This document shows positions 7,107 to 14,632 of a stretch of DNA of 18,143 nucleotides, in pieces; the first letter of the stretch is position 1, and each line of letters starts with the position of its first letter. The translations under genes and the position numbers were made by a program. The DNA comes from Verrucomicrobia bacterium UBA1727 (lineage in GTDB: Bacteria; Verrucomicrobiota; Kiritimatiellia; RFP12; UBA1067): positions 1 through 18,143 of the forward strand of contig DCIL01000016.1 of NCBI GenBank assembly GCA_002315875.1. Reading direction: 5' to 3'. A model generated the notes under the pieces. That model was not told where the DNA came from. It ran no database searches and saw only the letters and a program-made list of their open reading frames with translations.

Positions 7107-8671
7107 TTGAGACTGATATTCTCGTCATCGGCGCAGGACCTGCGGGACTCGCCGCGGCAATGAAGCTCAAGCGCGGCGGATTCAAAGGACGCGTGGTCGT
7201 GCTGGACAAGGCCAAGTCCGCAGGCAATCACGTCTTTTCGGGCGCTGTGATTGATCCCGCGGGGTTTGACGGACTTCTTACCGAGTCCGAAATCGCCGCG
7301 CTTCCGTGCGAGAGTCGCGTCAACAAGGAGAGCTTCAGGTTTTTGCTTGGATCCGGTGCTTCGGTGAAGATTCCGTGGGTTCCGCCGATGATGCAGGCGC
7401 ACGGATATCCCGTAGGTTCGCTGTCCAAGGTCGTAAAGTATCTCGCACAACTTGCGGAGGCAGACGGCGTTGAGATCTATCACGGTTTTGCCGTTACCGA
7501 ATTGATTCGCGAGAACGGACGCGTGGTCGGCGCACGGACGGGTGAGAAGGGCGTCGATTCGCAGGGAGTGCATAAGCCGAATTACCTTGCCGCGGAGGAG
7601 ATTCGCGCCAAGCTGGTGATCCTTGCCGAAGGTGCGCGCGGCTTCAATACCACGCGGCTCATTGAATCTCAAAAACTCGCTTCGGCGCGTCCCCAGGTCT
7701 ATGCGCTCGGAATCCGTGAGGTGATCGAGCTGCCGGAACCCGTGCCCGGATCCGGCGGCGAGATCATGCACACCTTCGGTTATCCCGTCGATATGGTAAC
7801 CTATGGCGGCGGATTCGTGTATCATCCGAACGATCGTCAGGTGATGGTCGGTTTTGCCGTCGGCCTTGATTACAAAGATGCCGCGCTTGAGCCGCACGAA
7901 CTCTTCCGTCGTTTCAAGGCAACTAAGGTCGTTCAGCGCCATATCCGCGGCGGCAAGCCGGTCGCGTACGGTGCGAAGCTCATTCCCGAGGGCGGATTCT
8001 ACGCGTTGCCGCGTCCGTACGCGGACGGCGCGCTTATCGTTGGCGATGGTGCGGGACTTGTGGATGGCCTTCGGATCAAGGGCATTCATCTGGCGCTCGA
8101 AAGCGGAGTCGCCGCCGCGGAGGCGATTCTCTTGGGACTCGATGGAGTCGGCGAACGGTATGACGAGATCTTGAAGCGCACGCGCGGATATGCCGAGGTG
8201 AAGCGCGTCAGGAACGTTCACGGCGGTTTCTCCTACTGCGCACCGATCGGGGTGATGATGGCGGGTTTCGCTTGGTCGACGTTCGGACGCATTCCATGGT
8301 GGCCGGTCGGCCGCGTCCACGCCGACAGCGATACGCTCCGTGCAATCGTGAATCGTAAATCGCAAACCGTCAATTTCCCGGGCTCACCCGATCGTCTCAC
8401 CGATGTCTTCCTCAGCGGCACGGTTCACGAGGAGAACCAGCCGTGTCATCTGAAGCTTGGCGATAGTGCGAAGTGCGAGGAGTGTGCGAAGAAATTCGAC
8501 AGTCCCTGCACGCGGTTCTGTCCCGCCGAGGTCTACCGCCGCGAGGCCGACGGTTCGCTCAGGATCGACTTCTCAAATTGCCTACATTGCAAGACGTGCG
8601 AGGTGAAGTGTCCAATGTCCAACCTCACCTGGACTCCACCTCAGGGCGCGGATGGTCCAAGATATGTCTGA
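7103..8671 (+). CDS. Electron transfer flavoprotein:quinone oxidoreductase (FixC/FixX-like fusion)
   Basis: A 522-residue FAD and iron-sulfur protein that should take electrons from ETF and reduce the membrane quinone. Visible: N-terminal dinucleotide fold ILVIGAGPAGLAAAMKLK; FSGAVIDPAGFD; the central quinone- and membrane-binding region with MVTYGGGFVYHPNDRQVMVGFAVGLDYKD; EGGFYALPRPYADGALIVGDGAG; and HEENQPCHLKLGD leading into a C-terminal ferredoxin domain. Standard ETF-QO has one [4Fe-4S] cluster bound by CPAxVY plus CxHCKTC. Here eight cysteines can be counted: Cys458, 461, 469, 473, 493, 496, 499 and 503 (the last where the family often has Asp), enough for two clusters. A short heptad patch lies at 8341-8375, encoding about AIVNRKSQTVNF before the HEENQP segment. 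AAGGAG (7089-7094) sits 8 bases before the ATG, which overlaps the etfA stop. The overall family match is strong. Confidence 0.93.
   Translation: MIETDILVIGAGPAGLAAAMKLKRGGFKGRVVVLDKAKSAGNHVFSGAVIDPAGFDGLLTESEIAALPCESRVNKESFRFLLGSGASVKIPWVPPMMQAHGYPVGSLSKVVKYLAQLAEADGVEIYHGFAVTELIRENGRVVGARTGEKGVDSQGVHKPNYLAAEEIRAKLVILAEGARGFNTTRLIESQKLASARPQVYALGIREVIELPEPVPGSGGEIMHTFGYPVDMVTYGGGFVYHPNDRQVMVGFAVGLDYKDAALEPHELFRRFKATKVVQRHIRGGKPVAYGAKLIPEGGFYALPRPYADGALIVGDGAGLVDGLRIKGIHLALESGVAAAEAILLGLDGVGERYDEILKRTRGYAEVKRVRNVHGGFSYCAPIGVMMAGFAWSTFGRIPWWPVGRVHADSDTLRAIVNRKSQTVNFPGSPDRLTDVFLSGTVHEENQPCHLKLGDSAKCEECAKKFDSPCTRFCPAEVYRREADGSLRIDFSNCLHCKTCEVKCPMSNLTWTPPQGADGPRYV
8341..8375 (+). repeat. Heptad array E (GTAAATC type) inside ETF:QO
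   Basis: Five consecutive 7-bp units can be read: TGCAATC, GTGAATC, GTAAATC, GCAAACC and GTCAATT. They encode the loop around IVNRKSQTVN, between the FAD/quinone part and the ferredoxin domain. It is more degenerate than arrays B to D, so chance resemblance cannot be ruled out for this one alone. Confidence 0.55.
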
Positions 8672-9305
8672 CGCACGGGAAATCGCTTCGCGCTTTGTGT
8701 CCTCAGGCGGCAAGCGGCTGCGTCCGCGAATACTGAAGGCGGTCTTCGATTCGCTGACGAAGCGAGGTGATGAGATGCGTCTGCAATCGCTGATGGACGC
8801 GATTGAGACGATCCACAAGGCGACACTCGTTCATGATGACATTCAGGACGGGGACGCAGAGCGATACGGACGTCCCACGGTCTGGCGCGAGCATGGTATC
8901 GAGGTGGCGATTGCGGTCGGAGATCTCATGTTCGCGCAGGCCTTCTCGCAGATCGCGTCGTCCGGTTTCGAGAACACCGGCGACATGCTCCGCGAGGCGT
9001 CCACGGCGATGCTCGAGCTTTGTTCGGGACAAGCGGACGAACTGACAGGCATCAGTGATTATTTGACTATCAGCCGGCGCAAGACCGGAGCGCTCTTCGG
9101 ACTTGCGGCCTCGCTCGGTGCGCTCGCGGCGAAGTCCGATCCCGCTCCCTATCGCGAATGGGGTGAGCTTTACGGGATTCTCTTTCAGATTCGCGATGAC
9201 CTTGCCGACCGCGGCGAAATGTCAGTACCGGATCTGCGCGCGCTCGAACGCGAATACTCAGAGCGACTTTCAATCCATCCTCTAACTAAAAGCATTCAGA
9301 TATGA
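8652..9305 (+). CDS. Polyprenyl synthase, short form (trans-isoprenyl diphosphate synthase)
   Basis: A 217-residue member of the head-to-tail isoprenyl diphosphate synthase family, which builds linear polyprenyl diphosphates such as the quinone side chain. Visible: GGKRLRPRI (residues 19-27), binding diphosphate; the first aspartate-rich motif DDIQD (62-66); GQADEL (126-131); KTG (144-146); and the second motif DDLAD (182-186). The usual length is about 300-340. Here the helix before GGKRLRP is nearly absent, and only about 30 residues follow the second motif, where the family has about 100. Both catalytic motifs are intact, so it may be active, but a decayed enzyme is possible. ATG at 8652 overlaps the upstream gene by 20 bases; ATG at 8664 (8-base overlap) is an equally good start. 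It likely supplies the prenyl donor for the MenA-like enzyme. It ends in an ATGA overlap with the rhamnosidase gene. Confidence 0.85.
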   Translation: MVQDMSDAREIASRFVSSGGKRLRPRILKAVFDSLTKRGDEMRLQSLMDAIETIHKATLVHDDIQDGDAERYGRPTVWREHGIEVAIAVGDLMFAQAFSQIASSGFENTGDMLREASTAMLELCSGQADELTGISDYLTISRRKTGALFGLAASLGALAAKSDPAPYREWGELYGILFQIRDDLADRGEMSVPDLRALEREYSERLSIHPLTKSIQI

Positions 9306-11998
9306 TTAACATACTTTTCGCAACGCTGTTGGCGGTAGTTTCGGTTGAGCATCGGGATTTGCCGGAGACCTGGTTTCACATCATTGGCGGGAACGCATCG
9401 AAGGAAGGTATTTCAGCCGATGTGAAGGCGATTGCTGAGGCCGGCATCGGAGGCATCCAGTTCTTTCACGGACAGTTCGGCGGACGCTGGCCGGGTGTGA
9501 AGGAGCCGATTCCGTGCCTCAGTGCGAAATGGGATAATCTCGTAGCGCATCTCGCCGACGAGTGTGCCGCGAAGGGCGTTACTTTCAAGATGCAGAATTG
9601 TCCAGGTTGGTCGATGAGCGGCGGACCTTGGGTTCCGCCGCGCAAGGCGATGCGACAGCTGGTCGCCTTCGAACCGGGCAAGAAGCCGCACTTCGATGCG
9701 GATAGCGACTATCAGGAAATCTGCACGCTGACATTTCCAGCGCCGCTCGGGGAGAAACTCGGCATGCTGAAACCGGATTCCGTCGAGACGAATGGCGACT
9801 CGCGCGTGTTCCGCTTCGCGAAGCCGGTCACCATCCGTTCGATGGCTCTTTCGAATCCGCAGCAAATTAATCACGGCTGGAGTTATGAGCCGGCTCTTAC
9901 CTTCGTTCTGGAGGCGGACGGCCGATGCGTGGTCAATCGTGAGTGTACTCAGGGTACGTGGTACGATTTCGCCTCAATGACCTTCGCGGTGCCTGAAACT
10001 ACGGCCTCGGTTTGGCGTTTCACCGTTCATCATCGTCATCAAATCAACAAGTATCCGGACGTGAAACTATCCGCGGCGGCGCGGCTTGATCATTGGGAGC
10101 CGAAGGCGGCGCTTGTCCTTCGCGATTTTACGATGGGCACGAATGCCGCGCCGGTCAGGACCGAGGGTGAGCTGACGCTGGTCTTCGGACATGTCAATGC
10201 CAAGAAGCGTAACGCGCCGGCTCCGCCGGAGGGCACGGGCTGGGAATGCGACAAGATGGATCCGGAAGGATTCAAGGTGAATTTCGACGGCTATGTAGGA
10301 CGACTCATCAAGGGTCCGCTCGCGGGCAAGGGGATGTGCGGACTCGTTGTCGACAGCTGGGAGTGCGGTCCCGCGCGCTGGACCTGGAAGATCGAGGAGA
10401 AGTTCCGTGAATTCAACGGTTACGAACTGCGTCCGTTCATGCCCGCGCTTTTCGGTTATGTGATCAAGAGCGAAGCCGAGACCGAGCGTTTCCTGCTCGA
10501 TTTCCGCCGCACCTGTTCGCGTCTTGTCGAGGAGAATTATTACGGCACGATTGCGAAGATCGCGCACGAGCACGGACTCACGGCGCAATACGAAACTGCT
10601 TTCGGCGACGTGATCGTCGGTGATCTGATGCGATTCTGGAAGTATGCGGACGAACCGATGTGCGAGTTCTGGAGTCCGTTCGACCAGCCGGAGGCGTCCG
10701 TTTATTCGCACAACTTCAAGCCGGTCAGGCCCTGTGTCTCTGCCGCGCATCTTTACGGCAAGCGCCGCGTCAGTGCGGAGGCGTTCACGAGTTTCAAGTT
10801 GAACTTCAACGAGACGCTCCAGTCACGGAAGGAGGATGCGAACGTTCATCTTTGCCGCGGTGTCACGCATCTCGTCTTCCATACTTACACGCACAATCCC
10901 GTGGTCGGTGGACTGCCCCCCGGCTCGAGTTTCGGTAGCGGCATCGGTTCGCCATTCTTGCGCCTGCAGACCTGGTGGCCGTTCATGCCGGGTTTTACTC
11001 GGTATCTGGCGGTGTGCGGACACGAACTCGAGCGCGGCAAACCTGTAGTCGACGTACTCTGGTATGTCGGTGATGCGCTGGCGCACAAGCCCGACGAGCG
11101 CGGCGACCGTCTCGGATCCGGCTACAAGTACGACTATCTCAATCGTGATGTTCTGGAGACGCGGCTCGATGTCAAGGACGGCAGATTCGTGTTGCCGGAC
11201 GGCATGAGTTACCGCGTTTTGTGGATTCCCGCAGGAACGTTCATGTTGCCTGAGACGGAGCGACTCATTGCCGCGCTTGAGAAGAAGGGTGGACGGATCG
11301 TCCGCGGCGATTTCAAGCCGGACTGGCAGGCGGATGTCGAAGGGGCGCCTTATTGGTATCATCGCCGCGATGGCGAAGAGAGCATCTATTTCCTTGCGAA
11401 CTTCCGCAAGCCGTTCAAGGGCGAGGTGAAACTGAGGGACTATCCGAAGTCGCTTTCAATCGAACTTGCGCCTGGCGAGGGACGGTTCGTGTACGTGAAG
11501 GGCGGCAAACTTCGCATGATGGAGCCGGAGACCGGGCGTACCGTGTTCGGTGCAAAAGGCGAAGGCGAGAAGGAACTGAGCGGCTGGAGTCGTCCCCTCG
11601 GCTTCTGGCGCGATCTGCCGGGCACGATGGAGGAGAAGGGCTTTTCGGGAACGCGCGATTACACGCTCAAGGTGAAGCGTCCGCTTCCGAAAGGCGACCC
11701 GCGGCGGATCGTCTTCGATCTCGGCAGGGTCGAATGCTGCGCGCGAGTGATCGTCAATGGCAAGAAGGTTGGCGATCTCTGGTGCGAGCCCTATCGAATC
11801 GATGTCACCGATGCGCTTGCCGACGGCGAGAACGAACTCAAGGTCGAGGTCACCTCGACTTGGCGCAATCGGCTCATCGTCGATGCACGGCTTCCGGAGG
11901 AGAAGCGGCAGACCTGGACAGTGAGGGGACCCGATGGCGGGCACGGCTTCGCTCTGTCCGGCTGGGTCGGTCCCGCGAAGTTGCGTATTGAACGATAG
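9302..11998 (+). CDS. GH106-like alpha-L-rhamnosidase
   Basis: An 898-residue probable glycoside hydrolase. The N-terminus (MINILFATLLAVVSV) is a short hydrophobic stretch compatible with export, though it lacks an early positive charge. GH106-type features: ETWFHIIGGNASKEGISADV; GIGGIQFFHGQFGG; the strongly typical MQNCPGWSMSGGPWVPP; DSWECGPARWTW; and the barrel segment QYETAFGDVIVGD followed by DEPMCEFW (Glu431 and Glu455 are candidates for acidic active-site residues). The last 130 residues form a beta-sandwich with FDLGRVECCARVIVNGKKVG and YRIDVTDALADGENELKVEV, as in the C-terminal jelly-roll of GH106 and GH2-like proteins. GH106 enzymes release terminal L-rhamnose from pectic and other glycans. 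The start overlaps the polyprenyl synthase stop (ATGA), so it is translationally linked to the redox operon, with no clear Shine-Dalgarno sequence. Another deoxy-sugar substrate is possible. Confidence 0.8.
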   Translation: MINILFATLLAVVSVEHRDLPETWFHIIGGNASKEGISADVKAIAEAGIGGIQFFHGQFGGRWPGVKEPIPCLSAKWDNLVAHLADECAAKGVTFKMQNCPGWSMSGGPWVPPRKAMRQLVAFEPGKKPHFDADSDYQEICTLTFPAPLGEKLGMLKPDSVETNGDSRVFRFAKPVTIRSMALSNPQQINHGWSYEPALTFVLEADGRCVVNRECTQGTWYDFASMTFAVPETTASVWRFTVHHRHQINKYPDVKLSAAARLDHWEPKAALVLRDFTMGTNAAPVRTEGELTLVFGHVNAKKRNAPAPPEGTGWECDKMDPEGFKVNFDGYVGRLIKGPLAGKGMCGLVVDSWECGPARWTWKIEEKFREFNGYELRPFMPALFGYVIKSEAETERFLLDFRRTCSRLVEENYYGTIAKIAHEHGLTAQYETAFGDVIVGDLMRFWKYADEPMCEFWSPFDQPEASVYSHNFKPVRPCVSAAHLYGKRRVSAEAFTSFKLNFNETLQSRKEDANVHLCRGVTHLVFHTYTHNPVVGGLPPGSSFGSGIGSPFLRLQTWWPFMPGFTRYLAVCGHELERGKPVVDVLWYVGDALAHKPDERGDRLGSGYKYDYLNRDVLETRLDVKDGRFVLPDGMSYRVLWIPAGTFMLPETERLIAALEKKGGRIVRGDFKPDWQADVEGAPYWYHRRDGEESIYFLANFRKPFKGEVKLRDYPKSLSIELAPGEGRFVYVKGGKLRMMEPETGRTVFGAKGEGEKELSGWSRPLGFWRDLPGTMEEKGFSGTRDYTLKVKRPLPKGDPRRIVFDLGRVECCARVIVNGKKVGDLWCEPYRIDVTDALADGENELKVEVTSTWRNRLIVDARLPEEKRQTWTVRGPDGGHGFALSGWVGPAKLRIER

Positions 11999-12016
11999 GT
12001 GCGGTTTTGAGATAAT
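11988..12016 (+). promoter_or_regulatory. Candidate sigma70-type promoter before the CE15-like esterase
   Basis: TTGAAC at 11988-11993 and GATAAT at 12011-12016 are separated by 17 bases, a consensus spacing with 4/6 and 5/6 matches. It overlaps the end of the rhamnosidase gene and leads into the 67-base gap before the esterase. This is the only good promoter-like arrangement I found between genes; it would let the last four genes be expressed apart from the redox genes. Confidence 0.4.
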
Positions 12017-12065
12017 GCGCAGGTAGAAGTTCAAGGATGGATAACATAGTCAAAGGAATGATGAA

Positions 12066-13424
12066 ATGAAGAAACTGATAGGTGTCTTGACTTTCGGATT
12101 GATCCAGGCGGCGTTCGCGCGTCAGCCGAATTACGACGAATCGAAGATCGCGCCGTACACGCTTGAGGATCCGCTCACTTTCGCGGACGGACGCAAGCTC
12201 GCCTCGCCCGAAGAATGGCCTGCTCGTCGCGCGGAGATCGTGCGTATCTTCGAGCGCGAGATGTTCGGTCGCACGCCCCCGAAACCGGAGACGGTGGTCA
12301 CGGAATTGCGCGAGGAGGGTGCGACGCTTGCCGGTCAGGCTATCCGCCGCCAGTACCGCATGTGGTTCAAGGCCGACAAGTCCGGTCCGTTCATCGACTG
12401 GCTCGTGGTCATACCCAATCGCCTCACGGGCAATTCTCCGCGCAAGGCGGAAGGGCGCATCGTCTGCGAGAATCTGAAGAAGGTGCCGGTCATATTGTTC
12501 CTCAATTACCGCGGCAATCAGGAGATGCTGTCGGATCCCGAGGTGTTCATGCCCGAGGCCGTCTGGGTGCGGGATCATGCCGAGCGCTTCTGCTTCGAGC
12601 ACAAACCGGCGCGTTGGACGCGCGGCAAGGCGCGCGAGTCGGGCGCCGCCTCGCCGATGCCGGTCGAAACGATCGTCGCGCGCGGCTACGCGCTCGTGAC
12701 GGCGTGTTACGGACAGGTCTCGCCCGATGTTGAGGTGCGCAAGGGTGATCCCGAAGCGCTCGCCTACACCGGCATCTTCGAACTGTGGCCGAAGCGCGAT
12801 CCGAAGGCGGACGACAACATTACCGCGATCGGTGCGTGGGCATGGGCGCTTTCGCGCGGACTGGACCTCGCCGAGCGCATTCCCGAGATCGATGCGAAGA
12901 AGTCGGTCGCGACCGGCTGTTCGCGGCTTGCGAAGACGCCGCTCCTCGCCTGCTCGCGCGATGAGCGTTTCGCCGTCTGCGTTCCCTGTCAGACGGGTGG
13001 TGGTGGATGTCCCCTCGCCAAGCGCGACTTCGGCGAGAACGTTTCCACCGAGATGAAGTCGTTTCCTCACTGGTATTGCCGCGCTTACGCCAAGTACATC
13101 GACAACGAGGCGGCGATGAAGTTCGACCAGCATCTCCTGCTCGCGTCCATCGCGCCGCGCGCGCTGCTCGTCGAGGGCTTCAATCAGAACTGGTTCGACA
13201 CGAAGGGCGAATTCCTCGCCTGCCGCGCCGCAGCTCCGGCCTGGGAGTTCCTCGGCAGGTCGGGACTCCCCCAGGGCGGATTTCCTGCTAACTACGACAC
13301 CTCGCTGATCGGCAGGTGGTTCGGTTACGTGCGCCGCGGTGGCGAGCATGGCATCTCCGGCAGCGACTGGTTGTGGATGATGGACTTCTCTGACCGCGTC
13401 TTCCGTGAAATGTCCCGCGAGTGA
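12066..13424 (+). CDS. CE15-like glucuronoyl esterase (alpha/beta hydrolase)
   Basis: A 452-residue exported esterase. MKKLIGVLTFGLIQAAFA, then RQ, is a good Sec signal peptide with an Ala-x-Ala site. The rest follows bacterial CE15 proteins: YDESKIAPYTLEDPL, EWPARRAEIVRIFEREMFGRTPP, VPVILFLNYRGN, WAWALSRGLD, then the nucleophile motif GCSRLAK (Ser286), where CE15 usually has GCSRxGK, followed by QTGGGG, and the probable catalytic histidine in GGEHGIS (His428). CE15 enzymes split esters between glucuronic acid and lignin alcohols or other groups on plant cell-wall glycans, which fits the rhamnosidase upstream. AAGGA at 12053-12057 sits 8 bases before the ATG, and a candidate promoter lies further upstream. 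The 3' end overlaps the possible GTG start of the Mur ligase by 20 bases. The Gly-to-Ala change in the motif is a point to check for activity. Confidence 0.85.
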   Translation: MKKLIGVLTFGLIQAAFARQPNYDESKIAPYTLEDPLTFADGRKLASPEEWPARRAEIVRIFEREMFGRTPPKPETVVTELREEGATLAGQAIRRQYRMWFKADKSGPFIDWLVVIPNRLTGNSPRKAEGRIVCENLKKVPVILFLNYRGNQEMLSDPEVFMPEAVWVRDHAERFCFEHKPARWTRGKARESGAASPMPVETIVARGYALVTACYGQVSPDVEVRKGDPEALAYTGIFELWPKRDPKADDNITAIGAWAWALSRGLDLAERIPEIDAKKSVATGCSRLAKTPLLACSRDERFAVCVPCQTGGGGCPLAKRDFGENVSTEMKSFPHWYCRAYAKYIDNEAAMKFDQHLLLASIAPRALLVEGFNQNWFDTKGEFLACRAAAPAWEFLGRSGLPQGGFPANYDTSLIGRWFGYVRRGGEHGISGSDWLWMMDFSDRVFREMSRE

Positions 13425-14610
13425 GTTTACGAGCGTGAAATTCTGGGGTATAACCGGTACGAACGGCAAGACCACGACGACGTGGATCTTCGCCGAGTTT
13501 ATGAAGGCCGCGGGACGCAAGTGCGGCTACATCACCACCGTTGAGGTCTTCGACGGCAAGGATCGCTACTATACCGGCTACACCACTCCTCCGCTCGCGC
13601 AGCTGAAGGAAATCTACGCGAAGATGGAGGCGAACGGTTGCACCGACTGCGTGATGGAAGTCTCGAGTCACGCCATCCATCAGCATCGTACGGGAGATAC
13701 CGTCTTCTCCGGCGGCGCGTTCACCAACTTGAGCGAAGATCATCTCGACTATCATAAGACGATGGAGGCGTACTTTGACGTCAAGCTCGACTTCGCCAGA
13801 CAGATAGCAGCGGCGCATTCGACGACTCCGAGCATGGGTCGCAAGGATCTGCCGCCGTATGTTGTTTGTCTCGATGGCGAGAATGGCGAGAAGATGTTCA
13901 ATGCCGTCGGCAATGTCGCGGTCAACGTGATTGCCGCGGGACTCAAGGCCGGTGGTGCCACGAAATACGATCTTTCGAATTTGCAGCTCGCCGGTGCCTA
14001 CAACCAGTCGAACGTGCTCACAGCCGCGGCACTTGCGGAAGCGGCGGGGGTAGAGCGCGAGACGATCCAGCGCGTCATTCCGACGTTGAAGCCAAGGTGG
14101 GGACGCCTCGAGCTCGTGGAGAATCCGCTCGTGAAGGCGAAGGTGTACGTCGATTTCGCGCATACCCCGGACGGACTGGAAAAAGTCCTCTCCGCCCTAC
14201 GCCTACCATCTTCCCTACATCTACCACCTTCCCTACACCTACACCTCAAATCTACGCCTATCTCTCCTCACCTCTGGGTCGTCTTCGGTGCCGGCGGTGA
14301 TCGCGATCCGATGAAGCGTCCGCTCATGGGTGCGGCCTGTGCGAAGTTCGCCGACCGGCTCGTCGTCACGAGTGACAATCCGCGCAGTGAGGATCCGAAC
14401 GAAATCATCAAGGCGATTCTCGGCGGCTGCGCCGATCATCTGTCCGTCTATGTCGAACCCGATCGTGCGAAGGCGATTCGCTATGCGCTCGGGAACGCGG
14501 CGGAAGGCGACATTGTCGTCATCGCGGGCAAGGGACATGAGACCACCCAGGAAATCAAGGGCGTGAAGTATCCGTTCGACGACCGCGAGCAGGTGCGTAA
14601 TTTCAGGTGA
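13405..14610 (+). CDS. murE: MurE-type UDP-N-acetylmuramyl-tripeptide synthetase lacking the N-terminal domain
   Basis: A 401-residue Mur ligase containing the central ATPase and C-terminal domains of MurE, which adds the third peptide residue, usually meso-diaminopimelate, to the peptidoglycan precursor. Visible: P-loop GITGTNGKTTTT (Lys22); EVSSHAIHQHR; FTNLSEDHLDYHKTMEAYFDVK, with Lys127 at the position of the carbamylated lysine; DFAHTPDGLEKVL; VVFGAGGDRDPMKRPLMG; DNPRSEDP (324-331), the DNPR signature of DAP-adding MurE; and IAGKGHETTQ. A typical MurE has about 100 more residues in front, a domain contacting the UDP-sugar; here only 10-15 residues precede the P-loop. The upstream DNA in this frame belongs to the esterase gene, so the domain is truly absent at this locus. 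Possible starts are GTG 13405 or GTG 13435. Residues about 264-288 are an insert encoded by a hexamer array. Family certain; physiological role less so. Confidence 0.85.
   Translation: MKCPASEFTSVKFWGITGTNGKTTTTWIFAEFMKAAGRKCGYITTVEVFDGKDRYYTGYTTPPLAQLKEIYAKMEANGCTDCVMEVSSHAIHQHRTGDTVFSGGAFTNLSEDHLDYHKTMEAYFDVKLDFARQIAAAHSTTPSMGRKDLPPYVVCLDGENGEKMFNAVGNVAVNVIAAGLKAGGATKYDLSNLQLAGAYNQSNVLTAAALAEAAGVERETIQRVIPTLKPRWGRLELVENPLVKAKVYVDFAHTPDGLEKVLSALRLPSSLHLPPSLHLHLKSTPISPHLWVVFGAGGDRDPMKRPLMGAACAKFADRLVVTSDNPRSEDPNEIIKAILGGCADHLSVYVEPDRAKAIRYALGNAAEGDIVVIAGKGHETTQEIKGVKYPFDDREQVRNFR
14195..14248 (-). repeat. Hexamer array F (GTAGGG/GTGTAG type) inside the Mur ligase
   Basis: On the + strand, 6-bp units run CCCTAC, GCCTAC, CATCTT, CCCTAC, ATCTAC, CACCTT, CCCTAC, ACCTAC and ACCTCA, with an 18-bp higher order. 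Read on the minus strand they are GTAGG-type hexamers like those of array C at 3921-3974. The block is in frame and encodes RLPSSLHLPPSLHLHL, in the loop between DFAHTPDGLEKVL and the WVVFGAGGDRD strand, where ordinary MurE has only a few residues. Less regular pyrimidine-rich sequence runs on to about 14270. Confidence 0.85.
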
Positions 14611-14632
14611 GTTTCAAGAAAGGATCGTCACG

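Noticed and set aside
6959..8365. Antisense open frame of 468 codons opposite ETF:QO
   Set aside because: The + strand frame matches ETF:QO throughout; the antisense product has no recognisable family feature.
11874..13520. Long antisense open frame of 548 codons
   Set aside because: It lies fully opposite the esterase and Mur ligase genes, both with clear family motifs; its product is Arg-rich and lacks recognisable domains. High GC makes such shadow frames common.
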